DNA of 64,000 nt from Tubiluchus corallicola (Eukaryota; Priapulida; Priapulimorpha; Priapulimorphida; Tubiluchidae). Position 1 is the first letter of the stretch. The number at the start of each line of letters is the position of its first letter. The position numbers were made by a program, and so were the translations under genes. The notes below the pieces were generated by a model that was not told the origin of the DNA, did no database searches, and saw nothing but the letters and a program-made list of their open reading frames with translations. Below are positions 12,300 to 24,850 of the stretch, piece by piece. The stretch spans positions 124,001 to 188,000 of the forward strand of contig JAQGDQ010002386.1 of NCBI GenBank assembly GCA_030141605.1, written 5' to 3'.

Positions 12300-12768
12300 T
12301 TGTCTGATTTGGGTTACACACCAAATGGTATTTGGGCTAAGTGGTTGGAGAAAGTTCAGCGTGATCCGGCACTGTCAGAATTTGATAAGTACTGTATGCT
12401 AATATCATCTTATTGTTTTTACTTATAATAAGTTATCATAAATTGTATTAAATGCTGATAACAATCTGATAATTAGGCTTATGCTGTTTTATTGACTGAA
12501 ATCCTGCTTAGAATGTGCACATGAGTGTCACTGTGTGATGGATATTTTTTGACTACTGCCTCTTCAGTACTTGCTATAAATTTGTTATTTTTGTGCGCCT
12601 TCTGCGCTCTTCTCCAAGACTAGTGTATTAAATTTTCGTGGTATTATCTTCAAGTTTGGGAAAACACTGCTGGATTTAGCTGAAAAGATGCCTTGGGCTA
12701 TTCAACTAATTGAAGAGGGCCCCACCAGCCGTATTCAACCTCGTTTCCCTGACTCTGAAAACAAGTAA
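12300..12768 (+). CDS. Two coding-like segments of an unidentified protein
   Basis: Segment 12300-12388 reads as a natural-looking peptide (including GYTPNGIWAKWLEKVQRDPA). Segment 12624-12768 continues with FRGIIFKFGKTLLDLAEKMP and ends at TAA. A GT donor at 12389 and an AG acceptor at 12622-12623 join them in matching phase (2 then 1 base), with a 235-base intron. The upstream limit is a problem: an in-frame TAA lies at 12297-12299 and no AG acceptor or ATG sits between it and the first segment. It could therefore be a broken gene or retro-pseudogene. I do not recognise the family. Amino-acid composition suggests a small soluble or mitochondrial protein, but this is only a guess. Confidence 0.35.
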
Positions 12769-12779
12769 AGGTTCAAACA

Positions 12780-15700
12780 AAAATTAAGCTGAGGGTAATG
12801 ATAGATGTTTAGTAAAATAACACAATTCACAGTTCTTTCTAACAGAGTTCCTCCTCAAAAGAGTACAAGATGGTATTGCTAAATGCTGTAGTGAATGCAT
12901 GAATGCCAAACGAAACACTTTGTTTTGCAAAAACTGAACTTTGCGAATATTTTAAAGCAGAAATTAGCGGAAATTAAAAAAATGAAATTATAAGTTTACT
13001 TTTATATTCTTTGAAGCCCTTGAACTTGCAAATTTTATTCCTGGGAAGTGTTACTAAAGATGATAATGACTACGTGACAGTGACAGTGTGACACTTTTAG
13101 ATTCTATTTTAAGTTTGTCATTATGTGCAGTTTGAAGAAAATTGAGAAATTTCTTACTTGGTAAACAGTCTTCAGGTGATACGTATCAGCCATAATGATC
13201 ACCTTCTGATGAGTATTCAAAATATATGTCAGAATGAGAACTACCTACTGTCAGGTTAAAATATTCAAATTTTTCACATCAGTTAAAATTAACCTTCACT
13301 GGTTAACTTGTGGGTGGGGTATTAGAAACAAGAAAGCATCCTTAGATTCCTGATTCATAGAAAGTAAAGAAAGGTGATTTCTGAAGGAAGATTCTTTTAG
13401 AGGTTGGTACATTATAACAACATGTGTAGGGCAGACTTATGAGAGTGTCAAAAATATTATACACAGACTTTGAGGCCTTAGCCTTCAGCCAGTCTAGCTT
13501 GTAGGTGAATTTACCCCTAGACGAAAACCTCAAACTGCTCGGTTAGCTGAAGAACTTAGGCCTCGTTTAAATGCAAGAAATAGTTTTATTATGTGTTACT
13601 GGATAAAGACTTGAAAGGGGTTATGACATGTGGCGACTTCAGTAATGAATGTTATATTAATTATAAAAAAACAGAATCTTGATGTATGAACAGAATTGAA
13701 AGATGTTTATGAAATTTTAGCAAGATCTAGAAAGTTTTATTAAATTGTAAGGGCTTTTTATAGTTATTAAGTAATTTGCAGCTAATAAATTTGTGTCTAA
13801 CAGTGGTAATTTTTGTTAGGAGTTGGACATACCAATCAGTAAAGCCAGTTTCTTGAAAAGTAATAGACATACTAACATAGCCACTCGCTTCTAAAACTAT
13901 ATATTATGTGTAAAGCTTCAATAGATATTATCACACCACTTTCAATTTCGGCTCTCTAAATGTACTTGGAGATAAAATTTTTTATCTCTACCACGCGCTA
14001 CCAAAATCTCAGCTTTTGCCAAAAAAAAAAACAAACACTGCTGTGCCAAGTAGATACTGTAACTGTGGCTGAAAAGTTTTTGATTAAATTTCTGATTAAA
14101 AAATAGGCACCCAGCTTGTGAAGCAATACGTATGCGTATATATATATATATTGTAACAAATTTTGTGTATATATACTGCTGTTGCTATTGCCGCTGCTGC
14201 CACCACTACTATTAGCATGACAACGTATGTATTACACATACAGTATGTATGCAATATATCTTTGAGTTGTGAAGATTTCACAAATTTATTTGTTTTCATT
14301 TGAAATTAACCAAAGTTCTCAAGAGGTCTTTATTAATTTTATCATTAAGTTTTTTGGAGAAAACCTGGGATGAAAACATGACAAAAACGATGAATTTAAA
14401 TAAATTGAAAAAATGACTAATACCTTTCTGCTGGTTGATTGGCATTGTATTACTTGCTTCTTATTTTGATCATTCTACTTGGTTTGTTGGTAATCATTTG
14501 AGGTCTGTCATATTCTAATAATAATTCTACCATCATACTGTTTAGGATGCTTTCTTGTGTACTTGATGAAACTGATAAGAATTTCCACAGGTGTTTAACT
14601 AGATGATTGATTTACACATAACAACAGCTTTGAGCCAAATTACAAAATTACCTTGTGAATAGTGGGTTTGGAAACATCTCCATGTCTATTAGGTTTTGCT
14701 ATTTATGTCAGTTGTAGAATAGCTCTGCGTATCACTGGCTAGCCAAAAGGACTGTTGCTTCCTGGGTCGAAATGAAGTATTGCTTGTGAGTACCATTTAT
14801 GTTAGTAAGAATTTGTTGTCTGAAACAGCATCCACAGCAGTCGCAGATCTATTCAATAACCTGCCTCGACATTGCACAATTTGATTGATAAGCACTTAGC
14901 AAGTATGAAGTACACACTTTTTGATTGTATTTTTTCTTTTTTGTCTTAAAATTGAATGTATTTTAAGTGAGTTCAAACTGGTAATGGTCTAATATACTGT
15001 TTGCTCTATAAAAACACATCTATAGCCACAATGTTTACTCATATTGTGTATGAAAAAACTATATGTGCAAACCCAAAATTATTCACCGAGCTTTCAGTTT
15101 TCATTATTCTGCTTAGTGATAGTGAAATTCTAGTGGATTCTCTATATTCCTTTTAGACTTTCAATTCCCTTATGAGGGATATTAAATGAGGGTGTTAAAC
15201 CGTAAGATTTGTTTCATAATTTATTGCATGATTAAACAAAGCTTGATTGTTGTTTTTCTTCATTATTAGCAATAGATAATACAAAACTCGGTTAAGAGTT
15301 AATCTGGATTTAGTGCTCAATCGCTCGTAATAAATGTTATATTTATTGTCAGATGTGATCAAAAGTTGGTAATATAATTTTCAACTGTAGCTCAGGTTGC
15401 TAAGCCTTTCTTACATTTCCTAGTTGTGTAGCTATATAACCTAGTTTCGTTGTTGTCCGGTCATTGATTTTTTATATACAAGCATCAATAAAACTAACCT
15501 AGTCTGATCACTATCGATGTATCAATTATGGCCGTTCATAAATGCTGTAAAGGGCAATATCCTTTGTGCACGGGAGACATGATTGGGGGGTAATTACGCT
15601 CGTAGAAACAGCTGACATGGTGTTAGTGATCCCATAATTACCCGTTTGCATTCTTCACTGGGTAAAACATTGATAAGTTTAGGTGAACCTTGTTATTTTC

Positions 15701-16560
15701 GCCTTCCAATCTTAAGCTTGGACAAGCGGCGACATTTTGCAAAAAGTCTAAATTTGTTGTGTTAGAAGGCCATCAAAAACAAGAAATTTTGATGATCATA
15801 TCTATATCTGCGCGTGAGATAGATTTCAGAATTTTGTTGTTTACTTACAAAGATTTCAAGTCCTCCTACAGTTACTTGTACAGTAGTTTGCGCTATATTG
15901 TGTTCATGTTACCGTTAATTTTGATTAACATTGGTTAAGTACTAAGTACAGATTTACCAAAACGCAGATGAGTGTCTCGGGGAGAGAGAAAAGATAGGTA
16001 ATGAGCATGATAAAGGTGGGAGGGAGAGAGTGGGGACGGGTGATTTTGTAAAAATGTGCAGTTATTTCGTCGTAGTAGTTCAATGTCTAATTGTTTTAAT
16101 TAATTAAGGATCTTTCGTGTTTTTCTTCAGACGTTTTTCACATAAAATACAGTCCTTTATTAATCCTAGTACTAACCTTGTTGTTTCGGGCAGTTTATGT
16201 AAAAAATGGACATCTAGCTGGAGGCTTTGTTAATTATTTTCTCTTTTGTCTTGTTTATTCTGACAGTTAGTTTATAATTATTAGTCGCTTTTAACTGCTC
16301 TGTAATTAGTAATGTTGGGGATTGTATTTTAACTCAATATTGTTTACAAGTGGAGCTGTGTGTCCAATGCAAAACTGATGCGACTCATGTGGTACCTATC
16401 TGAGAGTACCACGACTTGCTGGAATTGGAGGTACTTTTGTTGGTTGGGTTGTTGAAACGTGCATTTCATTGCTTTTTTGGTCTAAGTTTCACGTTTTGCA
16501 TACATCTGCTAAACTTGTAAGTACCAAAAGTGTGATAGACTTTTTAATAGAGTAATGTTG
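12780..16560. other. Intergenic, simple repeats only
   Basis: No gene recognised on either strand. The stretch contains a short (TA)n tract near 14140-14160 followed by GCTGTTGCTATTGCCGCTGC-type triplets (about 14174-14215), and a small inverted repeat GGGTAATTA/TAATTACCC near 15585-15645. Confidence 0.5.
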
Positions 16561-16581
16561 GTGACTTTTAATGGTGTATCG

Positions 16582-16594
16582 AGGTCAAAGGTCA
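16582..16594 (+). promoter_or_regulatory. Perfect DR1 motif AGGTCAAAGGTCA
   Basis: Two AGGTCA half-sites with one-base spacing, the consensus bound by RXR/HNF4-type nuclear receptors in animals. No gene or promoter is recognised nearby. Related DR1 strings occur inside the repeats at 17145 and 24469, so it may simply derive from the same repeat family. Confidence 0.4.
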
Positions 16595-16829
16595 TTTGTG
16601 AATTTAAAACTGTGGGGTATTAGGCCACCAAAAGTTGAGTAGCTTTAGTGCTACAGAGAAGACAGATTATACTGTATACTTTATGATCTTGAATAGCTTG
16701 TTTGAGTTAAGTCAGTTAAATGCCGAATGAACACAAATCAGACTTTTTCATCCACAGGATCAGCCAAAGCCACAGTACTAGGGTTAGGTCCGCTGTGTGG
16801 TGTGATTCAAGACCATCTTGCTTTTGTGC

Positions 16830-17245
16830 GATATCTATCTATGAAAATACCTCGGCATTACCTTTCATTTGATGTATTACAAGCTACTATTCAACAGAAT
16901 GTGTGAGCATTTTGTCTGTTTGGCTCCTCAATTTCACTCCTAGCGATGTTCTGTGTCAACCAATCTGGTCGCAGCTCATATTATTGAATCCATGGCATGA
17001 TTGTCATTGAGGCCTTTCATTTGATACATTACGACCTACTGTTTTCCCGCACTCAGCCGTTCACTAGATTTCAACCTCCTAGCCACATAACCAAAAATTG
17101 TAAGAGGAGACCCAGCCTAAAGAGATTATAGGAAACCCACTGCGTGACCTTTGACCCAGGTGACTGGTCATATACAGACATAAATCCCCCTGTCTGGCGA
17201 TTGCGCTCTGAGAGCTTCGTGAGCCTTGCCCTCTATGTTTGCGAG
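16830..17245. repeat. Interspersed repeat family with DR1 motif, copy A
   Basis: It shares with 24160-24850, in the same order, CATTTGATRYATTAC, a CCTCCTAGC block, CCTAAAGA and ACCCACTGCGTGACCTTTGACCC-like ends followed by GGTCA and ATACA boxes. Within this copy the CTTTCATTTGAT..TTAC..CTACT box occurs twice (about 16861 and 17018), so it appears to contain two tandem sub-units. It is GC-richer than its surroundings. The perfect DR1-type string TGACCTTTGACCC is at 17145-17157. Confidence 0.55.
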
Positions 17246-17829
17246 TTATTAAAAGAAACACAAAGGCCGAAGAGTAAATAAGCAAAAAACGTGGTAGGCC
17301 GAAGAGTAGATAAGCAAAAAAACGGGGTAAGTCAACAAATTAAAGTACTTTAAGTAATGCATGATATCACAAGCTGAAGTGTTTCACCTGAGATTCCTGC
17401 AATATCCCTTTCATCATGCCGTCTAACTAATTGCAGCTTTAATTATTAACATTGCAATGGGAAACTCATTAATTAGTAATCAAGGTTTGTTAACTGAACA
17501 ACGCCTAATTGATGTGCAATTGCTAAACAATTGTTGTGTTGCTCACACCTACGAGGGTTATTAATTACGTGACAGGCTTTAGGTTGAGAGAGAGGCTATG
17601 TATCTAGCCCTGAGAAACCATAATAGATTATTAGCTCAACGTTCGGCGCGAGGTAGGCTTTTATAGTGGTTATCTTTGATTAATATTTCTGGCTTAGTAC
17701 TAGCGGTTTACTGTGTTTTCACTTCGCGTTGATTTATTTTCAGTGAATAAAATTCCAGACCATCCAGCTGATTAGTTATTGCCGGTTTTAATAATGTTTA
17801 AACCTTCTAATGACTACCACATAAATTAA

Positions 17830-18430
17830 AACTTAAAGGAAAGCCAGAACTCATCTTAAACTATAGCTCAAAACAATCTACCCTATAATAATAATATTGA
17901 AAGGAAACATACTATTTCTTTCAATACTGATTTACGCAAAAGAATTATTACTACAGAAACGTAATTTCGCATTCGCGCTGTTAGTTCTTCGTTGTTACTG
18001 CTGTTACATGCATTTCGCAATTCGCTAATTACATCGGAAGAGCGCCTCTCAGTTCAAATGTGTTCAATTTTGACGTAGTGCAGACGTCCGAGAGCTACTG
18101 GCAAACTAGAAATTTGAATTTAAAACTTAAAATTTGCTGAGTTTTTGTGTATCACGCTGAATGTTGTACAGTAACACTGTACTTCAATTTTCGCTTTCGC
18201 AAACAGGTGCACCACGCTCGTGAAATGTTTTTGTGCTGTTGAAAATTATGTTCAGTTGTGATGTCATCACTAGTTAGGCTCGCTTGTCGTTAATTAGGTT
18301 ATAGTCTATTATTTAAGTACCAGAAATACTTTGGTAGTGCTATAGGTCTTAAAATGTGTACTTTTACCGTACCTCAAAATGGGGTAGGATATATAAATTC
18401 ACACAGTTTTTCTTTAAATGTAAACTTTTG
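17830..18430. repeat. Dispersed repeat family 1, copy A (about 600 bp)
   Basis: It aligns along its length with 40022-40620. Shared landmarks in order are CTCAAAACAATCTA/CTTAAAACAATTTA, GAATTATTACTACAGAAA, CCTCTCAGTTCA, GTATCACGCTG..TTGTACAGTA, ACTTCAATTTTCGCTTT, ATGTTCAGTTGTGATGTCATC plus ACTAGTTRGGCTCG, and TTTTTCTTTAA. No open frame is shared. It is probably a non-autonomous transposable element. Confidence 0.7.
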
Positions 18431-18439
18431 TGGACCATT

Positions 18440-19800
18440 TGTGGTATTGGACTCTGGTTTTTTTATTTATCTATGCGTTTTCAAATCATGCAGTAATTTT
18501 TCTCAAATCGAGTTGTACCGATTTTGAACTCATTGCCTGCATATGTTGATCGTAACTGCACAAAATATTAAGTTATTTAAAAGCCGCTTATATAAATTTA
18601 AATAAATAAAGTTACCTTACATAAATTCCTTGTCCTCAATAGACACATGCTAGCAGTTAATCTCTTTGTGTCTTTACCACACTCTTGTAAATATTTTATT
18701 TGTATGTTTTTCCAACGTGTTTTATATATATTGTTTTTATTATAGACTGTATTTTACTATTGGGTGTGAATAAAATAAAATAAATAAATAAGATACCAAA
18801 CGCAGAGGTCGGTTAGCTGTCTGTAGGTTCTGAGCTACGTCTCTTTATTTTGATACTTTCTAAATCTGTGTATTCAATATGCTTGCGGCTACAACGTTTT
18901 GCTACAAGTATGCATTCACCCGCTTTATGTTCTGCCGTTTCTACTCGTCCTTGTACGGAAACGGTTGTTCACATTGAAATAGAATCACCAAAGTTGTATA
19001 TGAAATTAAGCTTCTCTTGTACATTAAAAACTGAAATTTTTCTACAGCACTATCTTCTTGTGACTTTGCATGATTTTCTGCGTTTTGGATCGACCTCTTT
19101 TACGATGTCCTTTGCATTATTTGTAGGCGCGCTACGTCAGTAGAAGTTTGAGGAAAGTAGTTGAGAACCGTGATTATTTAGAATGTATAGTAACCACACA
19201 TGTTACACTGACACACAGCCGTAGTTCATTGTATTGTTTTCTCAGTAGCAGTTGCTCAAATTTTCATGTTAAACCAGGAGTCTCACCTGCATGGTTTTAG
19301 GAACGTAATGATCTTAAGTGTGTAAGATTTTCTTATTAATTGTAAATATTTACTTGAAATTTTATTTGTTTCTTCCTCTGAGTAGATGAGTGAATTGCAA
19401 TAAATTTATTTAATTTATTGTGTGTAGATGTTTGGTTTATAGGTCCTAGATATTTTAGTGTTTTGCCGTAACCGTAATATAGGCCGCTTAGCGGTGAAGG
19501 CCTACACTAACAGGTGTGAATTGTCGTTATTATAAACAAAGGATTCGCCACTGTCAACGAGACGTAAATATTGTCTTGTTTACCACATTGCTCACGTATC
19601 TACAAAGTACAAATACTAGCGAAAGAGCGCTTGATTTGTTGTTTCTAATTTACCTGCGTCCTGCAGCAAAGACTGGCTCACAGGTTTGAGAATGTTTATT
19701 CAGATTATTTCCTTAGCTTATTGGCTGATATGTATTATCAAGCTCAAAATTGAATGGTATACATAATAAGCTTATAAATTTAATTGCAATCGTCCATTTA
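18440..19800. other. Intergenic, nothing recognised
   Basis: AT-rich DNA with scattered AATAAA strings. A 97-codon open frame near 18850 has no recognisable family features and I do not support it as a gene. Confidence 0.45.
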
Positions 19801-19806
19801 TAATAA

Positions 19807-20013
19807 TTAATAGGTTGCTTGATGAGTGAAACTCAATGGTAAATGAAAAGCAACAGACCTGCGCTTTTTTACTGTACAATCACCGTCTTCTTTTAAGTGA
19901 GAATTTCGCCAGTTTCCGCTTGATTTCTTCAGTTTTGTTTTCATCTTTAAGCCATTCGGTTTACTTTTGAACAAAATAAAGGGGTTAACCCTGCGTTTGT
20001 TTGCTTTTCCCAT
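19807..20013 (-). CDS. Lys/Arg-rich small reading frame, possible ribosome-biogenesis-factor-like first exon
   Basis: Minus-strand frame starting with ATG at 20013 in a good context (AAACATGG). The N-terminal part contains NPFILFKSKPNGLKMKTKLK, very basic and well formed. It loosely resembles the start of the small animal ribosomal biogenesis factor RBIS (C8orf59), with an N-x-F motif followed by alternating lysines. A candidate donor GTGATT or GTAAAA lies near 19880, beyond which the frame loses this character. I could not find a convincing second exon, so this may be a pseudogene or chance. Confidence 0.25.
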   Translation of the reverse strand: MGKANKRRVNPFILFKSKPNGLKMKTKLKKSSGNWRNSHLKEDGDCTVKKRRSVAFHLPLSFTHQATY

Positions 20014-20039
20014 GTTTACATTATTGTGCAGTGTTTACT

Positions 20040-21390
20040 TTTCGCTCATCTCATTACCGCTATCTCTGTAAAACTTTTTCAATTTTTCATATCGTCCGTA
20101 CAGTCATTGTAACCATGTGAAGTGAATTAAACTTGAACGTGTACAATGAAACTGAAAATTTCTGAACATTTGAACCGTCCCTTGAGTTTATTCTGTGCTG
20201 CTGTGAAGCATATTCTGTTGATGATGGCAGAAGGTGCCTAGAAACAACAAGATTTTTTTAAAAAAATTAAACATTGGCAATGGTTTATCCTGATACTTCA
20301 TTAATCCGGCGTTACATTTTTAATCCCGCCTGATTGTTTCATATTATGTTCTGTTCGAATAATTGCTCTTTGGAGAACTTGTGTCATATGGGGACAGTCG
20401 ACTTGCTGTGTCAGCGTAAAACCGAAAGTAACAAAATATTTTCCATGAACCAATCATTTCAAACAAAAACAAGTTTTATGACTTATCACCAAAACGCCAA
20501 CACATTTGTTAACGTGCTCACTTGGATGATTCCTTGCTCAGTCTGATCCAGTGTTTGTTCCTCTTAATCTTAGCAATTTGTAAGCATCCATTCTGCTAAA
20601 AATTCTAACTGAGGTTCGAACAAACTGAGGGGTAATCTCCGGTAATTTCAAGTCTGTAAGTTGTCGCAGCCGGTATATGTTGTTATAAAAATTGAATGAT
20701 ATTAGAGACAGGTTAAGAGAAAAGAATTCACGAGCTCTTCTAATACTTTGGTTCTCCTCAAGCATCAAAGAATTTTCTTTAGTTTTGAGCAAAAACTAAA
20801 ACCATGGCCAATTTTATCAATACTTTACATCGCATGCGTGAGCATTTTTGATAAGTTAGTGATTAGAAACCAGTGGCAGTTGTGCGCAGTTTTTGTATTC
20901 ATTTACTCAAAGCATATCGGAGCGCTTGAAGCGCCATTATTAATGAATATTGATGCTGTAAGTTAACATGATTGTTTCGTATGAAAGGTCCAGGTGCTAC
21001 TTGGAGTAAGCCAAGGTCATTTTTCTTACAATCTTGACAAGATCATAAGATGGGCACATTTACTTTGACGCCTAATAAAACTCATTCTATATTTGTCTGA
21101 GAAATTTTACTATCCTTTCATTCTTTTCGCTTTTCATTCCTGGTCTAGGCCTTGGATAAACTTATTGTGAAAATGCAGTTAAACTCTTGCTAAAAGATTA
21201 AAAAATTCTTTTGCAAAACGTCTCTTGTATCTATTGCACATCAGAAACGATTCTGTTAAACTCAAACCATGTCGAATTGACGATGTTTAATATTTTATTC
21301 TGTGGTATTTGTAAAGTTTTCGAATGCTCCTTTATGATGGCTGCTAGCTTGCATTTTGCTGAAAAGTGTTTTAATTTGACATAAATTTTC
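20040..21390. other. Intergenic, nothing recognised
   Basis: No family-like reading frame, repeat or RNA gene identified on either strand. Confidence 0.4.
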
Positions 21391-21394
21391 ACGG

Positions 21395-21715
21395 ACATGA
21401 GTCTTGTGTGTGAGTCTTTGAGCCAGTGAATAACTCGGTGAGTCAGTCGGCAAGTGAACATAAAACTGCAAGGGCTCACATTAACAGCAAACACTAGGTC
21501 CTTATGGTCCAGCATCACCTTATCTGTGTGTCTCAAAAGTAATGTGTACAAGTGAGTAATTAGCACCGATTAACTCACTGAGCATTAATCTAAAAAGTGA
21601 GTAACTCAGTGAGTCAATCAGTTAGTGGACACAAAACTTCAAGAGGCTCACTACACTAATGTAAACGGGTGAGTGGCTCAGTGAGTCAGTTTCTTTGTGG
21701 CATCATAAAAGCCAT
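21395..21715. repeat. Degenerate GTGAGT/CAGTGAGTCAG repeats, two long units
   Basis: Two related segments of about 100 bp (near 21395-21490 and 21590-21715) share GTGAATAACTCGGTGAGTCA/GTGAGTAACTCAGTGAGTCA, then AAGTGAACATAAAACTGCAA/TAGTGGACACAAAACTTCAA, then GGCTCAC. They are old tandem duplicates with internal GTGAGTCAGT motifs. Confidence 0.6.
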
Positions 21716-21719
21716 GAAA

Positions 21720-24130
21720 TTCATTCTAAATTGAATGTTCAGCAAGAGGTTCACAACACGTCTCCTTTATCGAGCGGTCGTTTCTTGTAAATAATGGACT
21801 TTACATATACTGATTAACAATGAAGGTTTTTACAAGATTTAGTGTTGGCTTTACTAAGTAAGTTCTAGCAGGAGACTGGTTTATTGTTTCAAACCCTGTT
21901 CATTACCGTGTTGGCCAACATGCTGCTGTTGAAAAGATGAAAACGGTCAACCTTTCAACCGAATCAAGTTAGGGAATTCTCTTTGATGATCTGCAATGCA
22001 ACAGTTGACCTCGTGGTACAGTGAAATTATTACGAAGAGAAACATAAGGCAAAGCGTAAATATTTTAATATTCTTCATGTGATCTTTTTGACTTTTCTCT
22101 CATTTTTCTGCACCTGTAATCACTCCACACCTGTCTATAGGTAACACTAGCTGAAAGACATCAACCAAGAACAAATTGAATTGCTTTATCAAATACTTGT
22201 TGAAAGTCAAGAGGTGTTTGATTCAAAGATTTTCTATAGACGTTAAAGAATGAGTTTTCCTTGAGACGGTATTACAGTTCATTCAAAGTAAAATCCACAG
22301 TTGAACATTACTAGGTGTTATTCAAAGTTTAATTGATCGATAACTCTAGATTCTAAAGATTCTTACAGCTTGTAAACGCCTATTGCTTATAATCATATGT
22401 AAAACAAGGTGTGGCACAAAAACTAATCACACCCCTCCAATCATATCCACCCTTGTTTTGCGGGTGCACAGATGTGCCACCAGCTGTGGTCGATAATGAA
22501 GATGGACTGATAAATCTGGTGCTCAAAAATAGATGATTTGATGGATAAGAGAATGTCAAACTAGATTAAATTGGACACGCAACAAGTCAGAGTTTTTAGA
22601 TTTGTGCACTTGCAGTATATAAAAACTGAGCAACTGGTGTTTCTTTCAACAAGTTATGTTTTGCTATATTACAGAATTATGTTTATTTTATTCTTAGCGT
22701 TTATTGATCTGATATGTTTATTTTGCAGATGCTAAAACTGTGCACAGCATTACTAAGTTTTAACTGCTAGGTGGATTTATTTGTTATTTTCTTTCCGTAA
22801 TTGCAAAATATTTTTCGAATTTTTGATGTTATTTTATTCTGCAGTATAAAAATAAGATAAACTGCTATTTCTTTGATGTTTTCTACCAGTCTGGCTTGTC
22901 GGAATTAAGAAAAAGTTATGTAATATGGCAAAATAAGACGTGATTTATTTCGTAATATTCCAGTTTTTCTAAAAAAAAAGTTAATTATAACAATGTGGTT
23001 GAATTATCCGAGCAATTTTTATAGAATTCAGCATTAGCATACACGTTTTACATCTTTTTATGGCAGAAAGCTGGTGTATGTTACCTGATTTTAACATTCT
23101 CTTATGTAATATCTATGCGCATCTATGAAATACGTTGTTATTTTTGTACGTTTAATGGAAACTTTGGCATTATACGTAAATACCAGTTATAAAATAAAGT
23201 TTACGTGTTTCCAGGGCGAGCACGATCTTTGTTTTGAACATGTTTTTCCAAAGTTTGTTTCGGGTCGTCCAATGACTACATTTACAAGATTTAGAACACG
23301 AATTTTTTAATGAGTTATTCTTTGTCCCTTTGTATCAACGTGGCTACAAAGCTGCATATGTTCTTTGGTTTCCACATGTCATTAGAATAATGTGCTCTTC
23401 GCCCTTGCCACGTATTGGGCTGAATTTCGTCAATTGCTGTCAACATTTTTATCTTCGCCATCTGACTTTTTTCTCCTAACTTTAGAGTTGTAGAGTTATT
23501 TTCACATCTGATTGAAACTGTATAGTAAGAGTTGCTGTGATTCGTCTAAACGTTTTTATAAACGACTGCACAGTCAAAGCATCACATCATTTTTGTATAC
23601 AGTTATTTTTTTGCTAACTTTTCATCTTATCATGCGTGCTACTGCATGTCTACTCGTGTGCATTACCTGTGAAAGCTTTTCATTTTACTCCTTGATAATG
23701 TACAGATAGCCATGCACCTGGTTACACACCTGTCCCACAGGATTTTGAATGGCAGACCACCTCTGTCTGGTTTGACTATAAGAATAATGTGCCACTCTGA
23801 CACTATTGCAAGCTTTTGAGTATTTAGGTTCAAGACTTTCTTATGCTGATATTCAGAATGTTTTTTACACAGTATTAAATTGAGGTTATTCTAAATCGTA
23901 TGTGTTTTACATTGTTAGATTATTAAATCTATATATTTATAATCATAAAATTTAGATTTCAAACTAGTTGACAATGTTTCTGATGTGGTCAGAAACTGAA
24001 GATTTTGCAAACAATACAGTCAGTAGTTACAGAATTGGGCATTGAAAAGACACCAGCCTCTTCTTTTAAAGTTCTAACATTATTTTATTGAATTCAGTTT
24101 GCTTGAATGCATAGGAACTGCACTTCATAA
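21720..24130. other. Intergenic, nothing recognised
   Basis: AT-rich sequence with no supported gene. Short open frames (for example near 23125 and 23512) have no family features. Confidence 0.45.
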
Positions 24131-24159
24131 TGAAATGGCAACTTGTAACATTTTAACCT

Positions 24160-24850
24160 GTGACCCAGGAGTCAGAGGTCCACCAATTTTGGCATAACTG
24201 ATACCATTCAGTTTATCTCTTTGAGACATTTCATTTGATATACTACATCATACTATTCCTAGACACCCAATGTATTCCTGTTCCTGACCCCCATTTTTCA
24301 GTTTTTGCCTCCTAGCGGAAAATTTCCCATCCCTCTAAGTGCCCCATATTCTGCCATACCCAGGAACTTGGCAACACCTAACCATATACCAGATATTATG
24401 GCCCCAGCTCAAAAACTGTCGGAGAAGATAGATCCTAAAGAAAAATAAATGAAGACCCACCCGCTCCATGACCTTTGACCCAGCAACTCCGGTCACATGT
24501 ATACATAGTTCCCTTTGCCCAGAGAGTGTACCCTGTGAATTTGGTGTTCCTGCCCCTAAGCATGTAAAAGGACACCAAATGGCAGCCCCAAATTTTGCAT
24601 TGTGGCCCTTCCCTCGGGCGTTTATAGCTTGTCAGCTTTTTGAAACCCCAGTTCCATATCTACCCCACAGTACCCAAATACTTGTGAAAAAGAATTGCAA
24701 AAAACCGAAAGCCCTAAGAGGAATTATGTCTTAAAGGAAAAACTGACCGATGCCTACTGCCCTTTCCCCTTGACCAAAGGTCAGTGGTTCCCTGCCCAGA
24801 GCTACCAAACCTGTGAGTTTGGTGACCCTATCTAACAAAGGTTTAAGAGT
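24160..24850. repeat. Interspersed repeat family with DR1 motif, copy B
   Basis: A GC-rich block matching copy A (16830-17245) through ordered boxes: ACATTTCATTTGATATACTAC, GCCTCCTAGCGG, GATCCTAAAGAAA and TGACCTTTGACCC (24469-24481), followed by CGGTCACATGTATACATAG. A second, more decayed unit follows: CCTGTGAATTTGGTG near 24530 recurs as CCTGTGAGTTTGGTG near 24810, and TGACCAAAGGTCA sits at 24771-24783. The 88-codon open frame across it is incidental. Confidence 0.6.

Noticed and set aside
24468-24734. 88-codon frame
   Set aside because: Falls inside the interspersed repeat copy B; open only because the repeat is GC-rich.
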